In this document: positions 23,599-33,460 of the stretch, one piece after another
How the letters are laid out: every line of letters starts with the position of its first letter
How positions within the stretch are numbered: the first letter of the stretch is position 1
Assembly (NCBI GenBank): GCA_002007465.1
Contig: LNAC01000340.1
Location: forward strand, 1,411,382-1,475,381
Direction: 5' to 3'
Origin: Ailurus styani
Taxonomy: Eukaryota > Chordata > Mammalia > Carnivora > Ailuridae
DNA length: 64,000 nucleotides
Made by a program: the position numbers and the translations under genes
The notes under the pieces: model-generated
Database searches by the model: none
What the model was told of the DNA's origin: nothing
Seen by the model: the letters and a program-made list of their open reading frames with translations, nothing else

Positions 23599-24688
23599 AT
23601 TTTTTGGTTTTTTTGTTTGTTGGGTTTTTTTGTTTTGTTTTGTTTTGCTTTGTTTTTGAGAAATTTCAGGTGACCCAGTTGGTACCAACACAGCTCAGGA
23701 ATTTAGAAAATATTTACCGAATGACTGAAGGAACATCCTGTTACTTTTCAGGGGCGCAGCTCACCCCTGATCGCCTTGCCTGACCCCTGGCAGCTACTCA
23801 GTAGCCCAATTAGTGGATGAGGGGGAGGCGGCGCCTTCCCAGGATCTAATTCACCTCCTGTTGGGGGAGCACAGTTTGATCTTAAAAGTCAACTTATAAG
23901 CTGTGAGAGTCAGTTGGTTCCTGTGGCCTCCTCAATATCCCTTCGGGGCTTTCCCCTAATTCTCTGGCAGCAAAAATGTGCACATGGAATGTCTCAGCCG
24001 GGCCGTAAGCGGAAGCGGGTCTAGATGAGCTCTGGAGCTGACGGCTCGGTAGGTAGGCTGCGGCTTATGTCAGAGAGGGAGAGGAGGTGAGCTCACTGGG
24101 CGTGGGTCTCAGGACCTGGCCAAGGCCCGGTCAGGCCAGCCTTGGGGATGGCCCCTCTCACTGCCCGCGTGTGGCATCCTTCTCTCTTTCCCTCTTCTCA
24201 CCATCTCAGCCCCAGATGTCCTTCCATGCTGACACAGCGTCCCCATGACCTTGAGCACTGCATGTTTATACGAGACCACCTTGAAGGACTTACAAAAAAG
24301 CCAGGGTCATCTCCCCACCGTTTTCCCTTTTGGTCACATGATACCCACTGAAGGAAGGTGGGGCCCTGCTTGGACCAGGTCTGGAATCTGCTCCAGTTAC
24401 CTGACCTTCCCCATTTAATGACGATCTGAGTTGATGGAGAGCTTGGTAGTTCTAGGACATTCCTTTGCATGGAAAAACATGCCAGGATGTGACCGTGCCC
24501 TGGCCTGTGGTTCCATGTCCCAGTGATGCTTTCCGGGGACCGTCTGGAAAACTTCGGCTCCTGCTCCCTGGTGTGGCAGGACCAGGTCTCCCGCCTGCGT
24601 GAGCGTGTCGCTTCACCCCTGCAGCGTCCGCCCCATCAAGGCCAAAGGCTCGTGTGTGATGCATCATTCTCTCTCTCTCGTGCCACAG

Positions 24689-25842
24689 ACGCCCGAGGCC
24701 TCATTCGGTGGATGCTGATGGTGAACCCCGATCGCCGGGCCACCATCGAGGACATCGCCAACCACTGGTGGGTGAACTGGGGCTACAAGAGCAGCGTCTG
24801 TGACTGCGACGCGCTCCCCAACTCCGAGTCGCCGCTCTTGGCTCGCATCATTGACTGGCACCACCGTTCCACGGGGCTGCAGGCGGAGGCCGAAGCCAAG
24901 ATCAAGGGCCTGGCCAAGCCCGGGGCCTCCGAGGTCATGCTGGAGCGGCAGCGGTCCCTGAAAAAGTCCAAGAAAGAGAACGATTTTGCCCAGTCCGGCC
25001 AGGACTCGGTGCCCGAGAGCCCGTCGAAGCTGAGTTCCAAGAGGCCCAAAGGGATCCTAAAGAAGCGGAGCAACAGCGAACACCGCTCCCACAGCACCGG
25101 CTTCATCGAGGGCGTCGTGAGCCCGGCCTTACCCTCTGCTTTCAAGGTGGAGCCCGACTTGGGCCGGACGGCCGTGCCCCTCCCCAGCTCCCCCGAGGCG
25201 GAGGTGGCGGGCAAGCTCAGCCCCAAGCAGTCGGCCACCATGCCCAAGAAGGGCATCCTGAAGAAGACGCAGCAGAGAGAGTCGGGTTACTACTCGTCCC
25301 CGGAGCGCAGCGAGTCTTCGGAGCTGTTGGACGGGAACGACGGGCTGGGCAGCGGCCTGCCTTCCCCCAGCCCCCCGGACCCCGCCAGGGGGACGTCCCA
25401 CGGCCTCTCCTGCCGCAGGAAGGGCATCTTGAAACACAGCAGCAAGTACTCAGCAGGCAGCACGGACCCGGCCCTCGTCAGCCCCGAAATGCCCACACTG
25501 GAATCCTTGCTGGAGCCCGGCGTCCCCGCCGAGGGCCTGTCCCGGAGCTACAGCCGGCCCTCCAGCGTCATCAGTGACGACAGCGTGCTGTCCAGCGACT
25601 CCTTCGACTTGCTGGATTTGCAGGAGAATCGCCCTGCCCGCCAGCGTATCCGCAGCTGCGTCTCTGCCGAGAACTTCCTCCAGATCCAGGACTTTGAGGG
25701 GCTCCAGAACCGGCCCCGACCCCAGTACCTGAAGCGGTACCGGAACCGGCTGGGAGATAGCAGCTTCTCCCTCCTCATGGACATGGACGATGTGACTCAG
25801 GTCTACAAGAAAGCGCTGGAGATCTGCAACAAGCTTAACTAG
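24689..25842 (+). CDS. NUAK1: NUAK1 terminal coding exon (exon 7): end of kinase domain and regulatory tail
   Basis: The exon completes Asp278 and encodes residues 279-661, ending EICNKLN and TAG (25840-25842). Residues 278-306 close the kinase domain (NPDRRATIEDI, ANHWW). The rest is a Ser/Pro/Lys-rich, probably disordered tail. Three GILK motifs, at residues 399-402 (25051-25062), 466-469 (25252-25263) and 523-526 (25423-25434), are the known docking sites for the PP1beta-MYPT1 myosin phosphatase. ESGYYS (475-480) corresponds to the reported PLK1/beta-TrCP phosphodegron, and Ser600 in RIRSCVS to a reported Akt site. The conserved C-terminal block after residue 560 is nearly unchanged from human as I recall it. 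The total of 661 residues equals the human protein. GC is much higher than in the introns, with many CpGs. Confidence 0.98.
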
Positions 25843-25850
25843 CTCCCCAG
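24690..25850. other. GC/CpG-rich block over the last coding exon
   Basis: The exon is visibly richer in G+C and CpG than the flanking intron and 3' UTR (for example gccgagggcctgtcccggag at 25529-25548). It is likely an intragenic, codon-driven CpG island and not a promoter; I see no promoter elements. Confidence 0.65.
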
Positions 25851-26005
25851 GGTGCGGGGCTGGGTAGTGGGGGGGTTCGGGGGAGGCGTGGGAGCCACGA
25901 CTTGTGCTAGTGAGCTGGTTACCTCTTTGCTGGCCGTGACAATAGACTGAGAAGGGATTGGTGCCATCTTGGTTGGCCCAGTTTGCAGCCTTGAGCCAGC
26001 ACCTA

Positions 26006-26012
26006 AAAGGGA
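26006..26012 (+). promoter_or_regulatory. Candidate miR-204/211 seed match (7-mer)
   Basis: AAAGGGA in the 3' UTR matches the complement of miR-204/211 positions 2-8. One of two such sites; see 27762. Confidence 0.4.
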
Positions 26013-26953
26013 GAGGTGGGCTCTCTGCCAGTCCCGCCAACTGCCAGTCAGAATTTGGGTCCTAATTGGCATTTACTTTGTGGCACTTCCTAGAGGACCA
26101 GCTGTCCAGGCGAGGTGGTGTTGGCCAGCACTAAGAGGGTGGGGAGAAGCATATGGGAGAGGGAACATATCCCTAAAAATCGTCCAAATACTCCTGGAGG
26201 AGGGGCAAGAGAGGGGCCATCTACCTTGGGTGAGCTCAGACCTCGTTTCTTCCCTCCTCACGTGAGCAGGCTTGGTCTGACTGCATGGGGTTGGCAAGTG
26301 GATCTCAGCCACCTGAACTGAATCGGTGATTGATTGATCGTGACTGTTGGGTGTGCTGGTGCCAGTAGCCTAGGCACATGGGAAGGAGTGCTGTGATTGA
26401 ATAGCAATGGCTGCCTTGGGAATGGGAAGGGGAGCAGTAGCATCCATGCCATGTGGTCGCCATCCTTGACATGAAGCCCTGAAAGTGTTGGGTCGAGGCA
26501 TCCTATGGGATCTGTGCTTGTCTTTCATGCCACTAGTGGGACCTTTGTTCATTTGCTACTCTCCCTGGACTGGAAGACAGGGCCTCGGGCAGAGAGAGAA
26601 TGCTCTGAACACCGCCAAGGACTTAAGAGCCAGCCCGTGGTGATTTTGGGGCTTCTTGCTGTCTCCCACTTCTTTCCCAATATCTGCCTTGCTTTTCAGC
26701 ACAGCCTCCCGAGGGTGGACAAGGAAAAAGAGGATGGTGTCCGAGATCAAAACTGGTGTGTAACAGAGCTCAGACCCACTGTGGTCTTTGTGCAGATGAA
26801 TGGAAATTGATCCACACCAGCAAGGGGCAACTTGTCGATTTCTTTAACATCTCGTTATTAACTGGGATGCTGCCTCTTGGGTTCTCACTTGCACGAATCA
26901 GATGTAATGCTGTCCACAGTCTCCAAAGGAGTAACTGGCTCAACCATTTACCC

Positions 26954-26960
26954 TGTTTAC
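26954..26960 (+). promoter_or_regulatory. Candidate miR-30 seed match (7-mer)
   Basis: TGTTTAC in the 3' UTR is the complement of the miR-30 family seed. A single 7-mer, so weak on its own. Confidence 0.3.
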
Positions 26961-27761
26961 TAATAGCAAATGGTTTCCCCATCCACCAAGTGTAGAATCC
27001 GCAGAGGCGGGCGAGTTTGCTTCTAGGGAGTTAGTGTGTAGGTGGGATATTTGGATGAGGATAAGAAAAGTACGCATAAGGTGTTCCCCCTGTATCTAGG
27101 GATTCTGTCATGGGTTTGAAGTCCTAGGCTTCAGGGGAAAAGAAAGTTCCACCCATTCAAACAAATAAGGTGTTGAAAGAGCAGAGTGGGTTGGGAAGAA
27201 GCGTACAGAAGAGAGAACATTTCCCAAGAAGCCATCCAGATGGTTCTGGAGGAGGCAGGAAAGAGGGATAGCAGGACTCCTATCATAAAAAGTAATATAA
27301 CTAGGTATTTAACATCTAGGCGCCAAGATTACCGGTGACAAGATGTCAGTTACACAATGGGACATCTTCAGATACTGGGTTTGGAAGTAAAGGTCTCATT
27401 GGGGAATTTGAGATGACTTCAGATCCCACTGGTCTGTGCAGATTGGAAACCTTGTTTCAAGATGGTCAACCTCTGCTAGCCACAAAGATATATAAAGGAG
27501 GACTAGTCTTGGGGGGTATTTTTGGGAAAACCAACAGACAGTAGTTTATAGGGAGAATGAGAAAGAATTCACCATAAGGCACTGAGAACATTCATTGGAC
27601 TGAAACTGCCCTAAGGAGATGGCTACGTTTCTTCCCTTGCCACCAGCTCTGGGGTTGTGGCTTATGCATGCCTTCAGGTCGAGCTGAGTGGTGTGTTATG
27701 GGAAGCTGCTCCATTTTCTTTCATCCAATTGCACCTCCTTTCTGAGCTCCAATATAGGTTC

Positions 27762-27769
27762 AAAGGGAA
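27762..27769 (+). promoter_or_regulatory. Candidate miR-204/211 8-mer site
   Basis: AAAGGGAA is a full 8-mer site (seed match plus A opposite position 1). NUAK1 has been reported as a miR-211/miR-204 target, which makes this the most plausible miRNA site here. It sits just before an A-run and about 100 bp before a hairpin. Confidence 0.55.
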
Positions 27770-27867
27770 AAAAAAATCTGTAGATAGCCAATTGTGTGTG
27801 TGGGAAGTGTGGGTGGGTGGAGGGCATCCTGCAACCTCCAAGCTTCCTATTCCTTGTCTCATTTTGT

Positions 27868-27890
27868 ATAATCTGTTCTGGACAGATTAT
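27868..27890 (+). other. Perfect 9-bp hairpin in the 3' UTR
   Basis: ATAATCTGT (27868-27876) and ACAGATTAT (27882-27890) are exact reverse complements around the 5-nt loop TCTGG. As RNA it would form a stable short stem-loop. Function unknown. Confidence 0.6.
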
Positions 27891-28149
27891 GACCACACTG
27901 CTAGTCCCGCATGCATGGCAGCTGGCCTAGTTGGTAGCTGTCAATATGCCTAAGGTATAACACCTACCTACTTGGTGATACGTTTGTTCCTTTTGCCAAG
28001 TGATTGTGTCCATTTAGTATTTTCCATCCTTCTAAAATGACACTATTAAGGAAAATCATTCTATTTCTCCCCTTCCCCCTGGAAAACCCCACACATGCAT
28101 GTTCTCTTTTGTCAATCAACCCAGACCATGGATTGTGGCAAAGACAGTC

Positions 28150-28260
28150 CTCCACTCAGAGGCAGAGGGTTTAAGTTGAGTCCTGGTGTGCTGCTAACTA
28201 GCTGATGGACTGAGGCACCTGCCGTGTTTGGGGGGCTAAGTTTTCCCTTTAATGAGGGCT
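28150..28260 (+). repeat. MIR fragment within 3' UTR
   Basis: Forward MIR: 'gtgtgctgctaactagctga' then 'aagttttccctttaatg'. Diverged. Confidence 0.55.
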
Positions 28261-28539
28261 GGCGGGGTGGCCTAGCACATCTTTCAGGCCCCCTGCCTGC
28301 TTCTGATCTTCTGCTAAAATCTTCTGATTCTACATGCTGTGTTGACTCTGTCCTTTCAAGGAAAAACCTGGAATAGAGAGAAAAGCCCTGACATGCAGCT
28401 CCCTGCTTCCTGATTAAGTCCTATCATCCCTACCAGCCAATCCCCAACCAAGGAAGTCATGCTTCATTCATTTCCATGGAAGTACAAGTAAGAGACACTT
28501 TTATGACCTGGTGGACCAAGCAGGAGATTCCATGTCAGC

Positions 28540-28650
28540 TCTCCTGGTCCTTTCCTGGCCTCTGTGGGCCTTTCTGTGTCTTAGTTTACACATCTGCCAA
28601 AGGAGTAGAATTATACTTCTTTTTACAGGTAAATTTTAAGGCATGATCAG
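28540..28650 (+). repeat. MIR fragment within 3' UTR
   Basis: Forward MIR-like 'tttctgtgtcttagtttaca' and 'catctgccaaaggagtagaa'. Confidence 0.55.
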
Positions 28651-28840
28651 TTTTCAGGAAGTGCTTCAAGACCCTAGGCAAAATGAAAATGCTAAGTGCT
28701 CCCTGACTTTCCATCCCTGTTATAAGGTGCTGCTTCTTCAGATGATGGGGAGCACTTTTCAGGGGGAAATTCAGGGGAGTGGCGCCCTGGCCTACTGTCT
28801 TGAGTACAAATGTGAATGATCAACTGACTGCTTATTGCCA

Positions 28841-28848
28841 AACTGGAA
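28841..28848 (+). promoter_or_regulatory. Candidate miR-145 8-mer site
   Basis: AACTGGAA is an 8-mer match to the miR-145 seed. Reported regulation of NUAK1 by miR-145 is from memory and should be verified. Confidence 0.4.
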
Positions 28849-28996
28849 ATGTTCTGTAGGGATTTACTGGCATGGTATCATTCCTAGAAGAAGAAAAAAA
28901 AAAAAAGAGAGAGAGAGAGAGAAACTTGACTGCACATTTTTTTTTTAAAATCCGTGTTGTGACTTTTATTTAATTTCTATTTTTTTTTGTTTTGGT

Positions 28997-29002
28997 AATA
29001 AA
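28997..29002 (+). terminator. Candidate proximal poly(A) signal AATAAA
   Basis: AATAAA inside a T-rich context (ttttggtaataaaaag). It could give a 3' UTR about 300 bases shorter than the distal site. Confidence 0.5.
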
Positions 29003-29298
29003 AAGTTGACTTTTTTATTTGAATTTGTCTTTTTTTATTTATTGGTCTGAAAGGCATTTCAAAGTTATTATAATAATATATTGGTGTAATTTAATTGGTG
29101 CAACATGCTTTATGGCTCCAGTCAAGATTGGTTTTTGTTCATTTGATTGGTTTGAGCCCAGAACAGCCGACAGGGGGGAAAAAGCTGGATAACCACCCAA
29201 AGTGTTTGTATTTTCATTGGAAACTGACTTTTGTTTCTTTTTTTTTTGTCGTTGTTTGGTTTTTTTGTTTGTTTGTTTCCATTTTTATTTTTAAATTA

Positions 29299-29304
29299 AA
29301 TAAA
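29299..29304 (+). terminator. Likely main NUAK1 poly(A) signal AATAAA
   Basis: AAATAAATTGCAATGAAC follows a long T-rich upstream region, and a tgaac triplication follows. The recognisable 3' UTR ends here, and unrelated repeat sequence begins by about 29390. Confidence 0.7.
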
Positions 29305-30154
29305 TTGCAATGAACTGAACTGAACTGGGACCTTGCTTCTTTATTTGGTTGTTTTCCTCTTAGTTAATGAAGGAAGTGACAGAATGGGTATAAGTAGCAG
29401 AAACCCACCCAGACTAGCTTAAGCACAAAGGGGGAATTTATTTGAAGTTTTTGGAAAAGGAAATGCAGCTAGCAGTGCTGCTGGAACCAGCATTGGAGAA
29501 GGAGGAGCCAAGAGAACTACGGGCCCTTTTTTCTACTTCTCTTTGCACACCAGCTTTCTTCTCCTCCACCTCTTGTAGCCTAACTTTCTCCCTGATTTTA
29601 TGACCCACCTTGGTTTACCACACAGCTTCCAAATTTACATGTTCTCAGTTCTGGGTTCCAGAAGAGATGACTGGCCGGGTTCCTTCATACTGGACTAGAG
29701 ACAGCATGGAAGGTTAACACCCAGTCATGCTCTCTCCTCCTGGCTCAGCACCCTCTGCCTGTCCTTTCTTCGGCAACCCCCTCTGTTTCCAGGGCAGCCA
29801 GACTACTAAACTGATTGCTCAGGGTCCAAGATCAATGAGCCATATTTCCCAGTGGAAATATTTTCACAGCTCTGCCTCTGATAAAATGACATCCTGAATC
29901 CCATTTTACCATTATTCCTTGCATGAGCAGACCCTCCAGGAAGCTCTTAGAAAGAGGGATGAATAATAGGGTAAGACTGGATCCCAGTCACAATAGCAAA
30001 TAACATCAAACCCCACCATAGTATCAAACATTAGAGTCATGCTCTGTGCTGAATAGCTGTGTTTGGGGATCCGTGCAAGAAATGTCTGACTTTGCAAAGA
30101 AATTGCAACTTACACCCCTTATCTGGTCTACTGGGAGAACACCTGATATAGCTT

Positions 30155-30315
30155 GTCACATTTAGCCAATAAAACCACAGGGCATCCAGTTAAGCAATAG
30201 ATGATTTTTTAGTATAAGTATGTCCCATGCAATATTTGGGTCATGCTTACGCTAAAAAAAATGTATCTGAAATTCAGATTTAACTGGGCTTCCTGTATTT
30301 TATCTGCAACCCAAT
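30155..30315. mobile_element. Palindromic MITE-like DNA element, both arms present
   Basis: The left arm 'tagtataagtatgtccca' (30210-30227) is matched by the right arm 'tgggtcatgcttacgcta' (30237-30254), an inverted repeat with few mismatches around a short centre. Outer blocks 'catccagttaag' and 'tttaactgggcttcctg' also mirror each other. The layout is that of a non-autonomous DNA transposon. Half copies occur at 46596-46684 and 57062-57162. Confidence 0.75.
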
Positions 30316-30479
30316 CTGATGGACCTTATTTGGCAAAAATGACCGGGTATCTGATAAGGTGGAGGGCTGGGGAATGGATGTTTATGGCGTGGCCTGCCGA
30401 ATCAGGATCTGTCTGTCCGTGCCTCTCCAGCTGGGCTGTGATGGGAGGAATCTCAATTCCAATTTGGACTTGCTGATCA

Positions 30480-30640
30480 CTATTGAGGCAAACTGCTTCG
30501 TGTCTCTGTGCCTCTGTTTTTTCACCTGTCTGATGGGTACATGGATTGCTACCTTTACCCAACTTTAATGGGTTTGTAAAGAAGGAATGAGAGAATTTCT
30601 ATGAAGTTGCCTTGAGTGTAAAACTCATTATGAATGGGAA
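30480..30640 (+). repeat. MIR fragment
   Basis: Forward MIR 'tgtgcctctgttttttcacc', 'tgtctgatgggtacatgg' and 'gtaaagaaggaatgagag'. Confidence 0.7.
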
Positions 30641-30848
30641 TCCATGATCCTTTCCTTACAGAGCAACATGCACTGACATATAAGGAATAAGGAAGAAAGA
30701 GGAGCAGCTAGGGTGGTACGGCTTACATGCCAACTGATAGGTTGGTGAGGTTAATGAGAAGTGGTCACTTTAAGGAGGAAGATTGAGAGAACTAACATTT
30801 ATGGAGCTGCTGCAGGGTGCTCATTTCATCCCTACTCAGTGGGAAGTG

Positions 30849-31260
30849 GCAGAAACCCAGCTCAGACCATGTTAAGTAATAAGAGAAATTTACTGCTTCA
30901 TGTAACTAAAGTCTAAAGAGTCTGTCTCAGGCACAGCTAGATCCAGGGGTTCAAGAGATGCCAAGGGCCTGTTTTTCACTTACTCTCCCTAGATCTGGGT
31001 TTCATTCTTAGGTAGGCTCTCTCCACATGGCAGCGAGATATCTTCTCGTAGTAGCAGTGTTATTAAGTCTTTTTAGCATGTGATCCTGGAGTCAGGAAGC
31101 TATGCTAACTATTCCAGCATTTAAGTGCCAAGAAAGGAGTGTGATTGGCTTTGCTGGGGGTCACGTGTCTCCCTCTTGCCTCATCGTTAGGAGCCAGAGG
31201 GAGAGATGCTCTGATTGGCCCGTTTGGATCATGTGCTCACCCTTGTGGTATACTTGAATG
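30849..31260. repeat. Old dispersed repeat (window family B), longest copy
   Basis: Begins 'cagaaacccagctcagacca' and passes 'cacagctagatccaggggtt' and 'gtgattggctttgctggggg'. The 'gctagatccagg.gttca' core is shared with 51880-52080, and the start with 29394 and 31850. I cannot name the family. Confidence 0.55.
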
Positions 31261-31329
31261 ACAGCGCCTGGAATCAGAATCGCCAGAAGTCAGGGGAGGG
31301 CAGCTCTGCCAAACGAAGGGATGCAGAGC

Positions 31330-31455
31330 TTATGAAACAAAGTTATACCTTTTGGGTCTCAATTTCCTCATCTATAAAATAGCATTAAATAATCCCCGGC
31401 TTTCAGAGTTATGAAAATTAAATAAAATAAAGTACCTAATACAGGCTTAACACAG
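31330..31455 (+). repeat. MIR fragment
   Basis: Forward MIR 'tctcaatttcctcatctata', 'aaatagcattaaataatcc' and 'agttatgaaaattaaat'. Directly abuts the SINE at 31459. Confidence 0.75.
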
Positions 31456-31458
31456 AAA

Positions 31459-31730
31459 ATTTTTTCTTTCTTTCTTTCTCTTTCTTTTTCTTTTTCTTTC
31501 TTTCTTTCATTCGTTCGTTCTTTCTTTCGTTCTTTCTTTCGTTCTTTCGTTCGTTCTTTCTTTCGTTCTTTCTTTCGTTCTTTCTTTCTTTCTTTCTTTT
31601 CTTTCTTTCTTAGCAGTCTCCATGTCCAGCAGTGGAATCCAACATGGGGCTTGAATTCATGATCCTGAGATCAAGGTCTGAGCTGAGATCAAGAGTCAAT
31701 GTTTAATGGACTGGGCCACCTAGGTGCTCT
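31459..31730 (-). mobile_element. Old CanSINE with expanded (CTTT)n/(CGTT)n tail
   Basis: An antisense SINE body (about 31612-31730, 'catgatcctgagatcaaggt', 'ctgggccacctaggtgctct') is preceded by a ~150-bp pyrimidine tetranucleotide tract (31459-31611) of CTTT with interspersed CGTT units. The tract derives from the SINE tail. No clear target-site duplication was found. Confidence 0.85.
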
Positions 31731-31949
31731 GACATTGTAAGATTTCTAATTTATACTGATAGTGTCCAGGAAGACAACAATATAAAACCATAGAGAGCAG
31801 ATGTATTCGTTAAGAAGATTTTAGCTGTCAAATTTGTTATAATAATATAAGAAAATCCAGCTGAAACTGGTTTAAACACTGAAAGGGTTTTATTGACTCA
31901 TATACCTTGAATTTTAGAAATAAGGTAGATTTCATGGTTACTTAGATCT

Positions 31950-32240
31950 AGTGGGAAAATGGACAATAAACAAACAAATAAGCCCTCCCCAAAATTACAG
32001 ATTATAATAAGTGCTATGAAGGAAATGGCTAGGGTGCAGAGATAGAGAATCAAGGGAGGGGTTACCTCTTACAGAAAGAGTACTCGGGGTAGCCATCTCT
32101 GGAGAGGTGACATTTGGGCAGAGATTTGAAGAACTAGCTGTAAGAAGAGTGAATATTCCAGGCAAAGGGAACTGTATATGCAAAGGCCCTGGGCTCCTCA
32201 AAACAGAGCTTTATAGGGTTAATTTGTGGGTCCATTGGCA
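31950..32240 (+). repeat. Ancient dispersed repeat
   Basis: Same degenerate family as 7140-7405: 'aataagtgctatgaaggaaa', 'gaggtgacatttgggcagag' and 'ggaactgtatatgcaaaggc'. Confidence 0.65.
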
Positions 32241-33199
32241 TAGGACAACCATGGTTCAGGCAGTGTGGTATTTTGCTAAACATATGTGACCAAGTTCTCA
32301 CGTGGACTGGCTATGATCATTTAGGACTTTGTGTACCCTTAATTACAAATGGCCACTTCCTTAGACAGGTGGTCCCCAGATGAGATACATGCCATGACGT
32401 GCAACTTTAAATAAGAATATGTTTCCACAGCAGAAATTCACTGCCAATTTATTGAAATTTTTGGAGAAGATGTTTTTAATCCACAGAATCGTGCAAAGCT
32501 TGGGGCATGGAAGTGGAGTAGCAGTGGTGCTCTATGAAGACCAGAAAATGCAGACTAAGGTTTTCATGTCACAAAACCTGCCCCAAGCTGTCACAACTGT
32601 CTGGTTCCAGTGGGGACTTGTGGGGAAAATGAGCAACCAGTTTTTTAAAAGTTGTGCCAATTATTGTCCTAGTGATGAAAGATTTATGGTGCTCATCTCC
32701 ACCTGACTGGGAAGATGCTGGGAAGATCCACTCCTTGGGCTAGTTTTCATGTGTGCATTAGTCTGGATAGGCTCTTTTATTCTAAAGTAACAAGCCCTGA
32801 AATGGCAGTGGCTCAATATAATAAATGATTATTTCTTACTATCACCAAGTCCAGTACACGTTGGGTAGCTCTCTTTGTCATGTCTTCTCTGCACAGGCCC
32901 TCGGGGATCTGAGCTTCCTCCATCTCGTGGGTCTGCCATCTTGGGGTCCTCTATTTCTAGCTGTGCAAATGAGGGACAGAGAGAGCACAAGTGAGTACCT
33001 TTCAAGGGTTGGGCCTGAATGTGGGTGCATCGTGTGTACCCTCCTCCCACTGGCCACAATTCAATCCCCTGACGCCAACCTGACTTCCTGGGAAGTTTTT
33101 GAGTCTGTAGTACTTAAAAAGTGGAAAATATAATGGAGTCAGATGGACACATCACAATGGCTCTGTCATAGCTTTTGTCTGCTTCCCACAGGGAAGGGC

Positions 33200-33460
33200 A
33201 GCATAATATCAACAGATACTAACTGAGTGTTTACTGAGCTGTAGACAGTGGGTTTAGCCTTTACATGCATCCTCTCTTCTAATGCTCCTTTCATGTTTTA
33301 ATATTCCCTGATCTCCATTTTTACAGATGAGGAAACAGTGTTGGGAATGTGCAGTATCTTGCTGAAGTCACCCAACCATTAAGTGTGGAGCTGGATTCAA
33401 ATATAAGCCCGGCAGACCAGCTTCTGAGCCCAAGCTCTTAACTGCTCCATTGTGCCCCTG
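33200..33460 (-). repeat. MIR, nearly full length, reverse orientation
   Basis: From 'aactgagtgtttactgagct' through 'atttttacagatgaggaaac' to 'gctcttaactgctccattgt'. Confidence 0.9.

Larger units (their letters stand above)
21969..24688 (+). other. NUAK1: NUAK1 intron between exons 6 and 7
   Basis: A 2720-bp intron from GTGTGC to GCCACAG. It has a MIR fragment (22190-22320), an L2 3' fragment (22325-22430) and a TA tract (23563-23598). The remaining stretches are unique. 23780-23990, with a gene-like GC balance and 'cccaattagtgg' and 'gatcttaaaagtcaactt' blocks, could be a regulatory element. The last 166 bases stay open in the frame of exon 7. Confidence 0.9.
25843..29322 (+). other. NUAK1: NUAK1 3' UTR
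   Basis: About 3.5 kb of non-coding sequence follows the stop codon, up to the likely cleavage site after the AATAAA at 29299-29304. The length is what I expect for this gene. It contains a diverged ~85-bp internal duplication (26134-26216 and 27183-27268), candidate miRNA seed matches (miR-204/211 at 26006-26012 and 27762-27769; miR-30 at 26954-26960; miR-145 at 28841-28848), a perfect 9-bp hairpin (27868-27890), two MIR fragments and a T/A-rich terminal 400 bp with several ATTTA-like elements. The cleavage site is inferred, not seen in a transcript. Confidence 0.8.

Noticed and set aside
24783..25784. Several minus-strand ORFs opposite NUAK1 exon 7
   Set aside because: Shadows of the GC-rich coding exon on the other strand.
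24690..25850. CpG-rich block considered as an alternative promoter
   Set aside because: The richness follows codon choice in the exon; no TATA, initiator or flanking island shore is visible.
31459..31611. Regular spacing of tetranucleotides considered as a CRISPR-like array
   Set aside because: No spacers; it is a simple repeat in a vertebrate genome.
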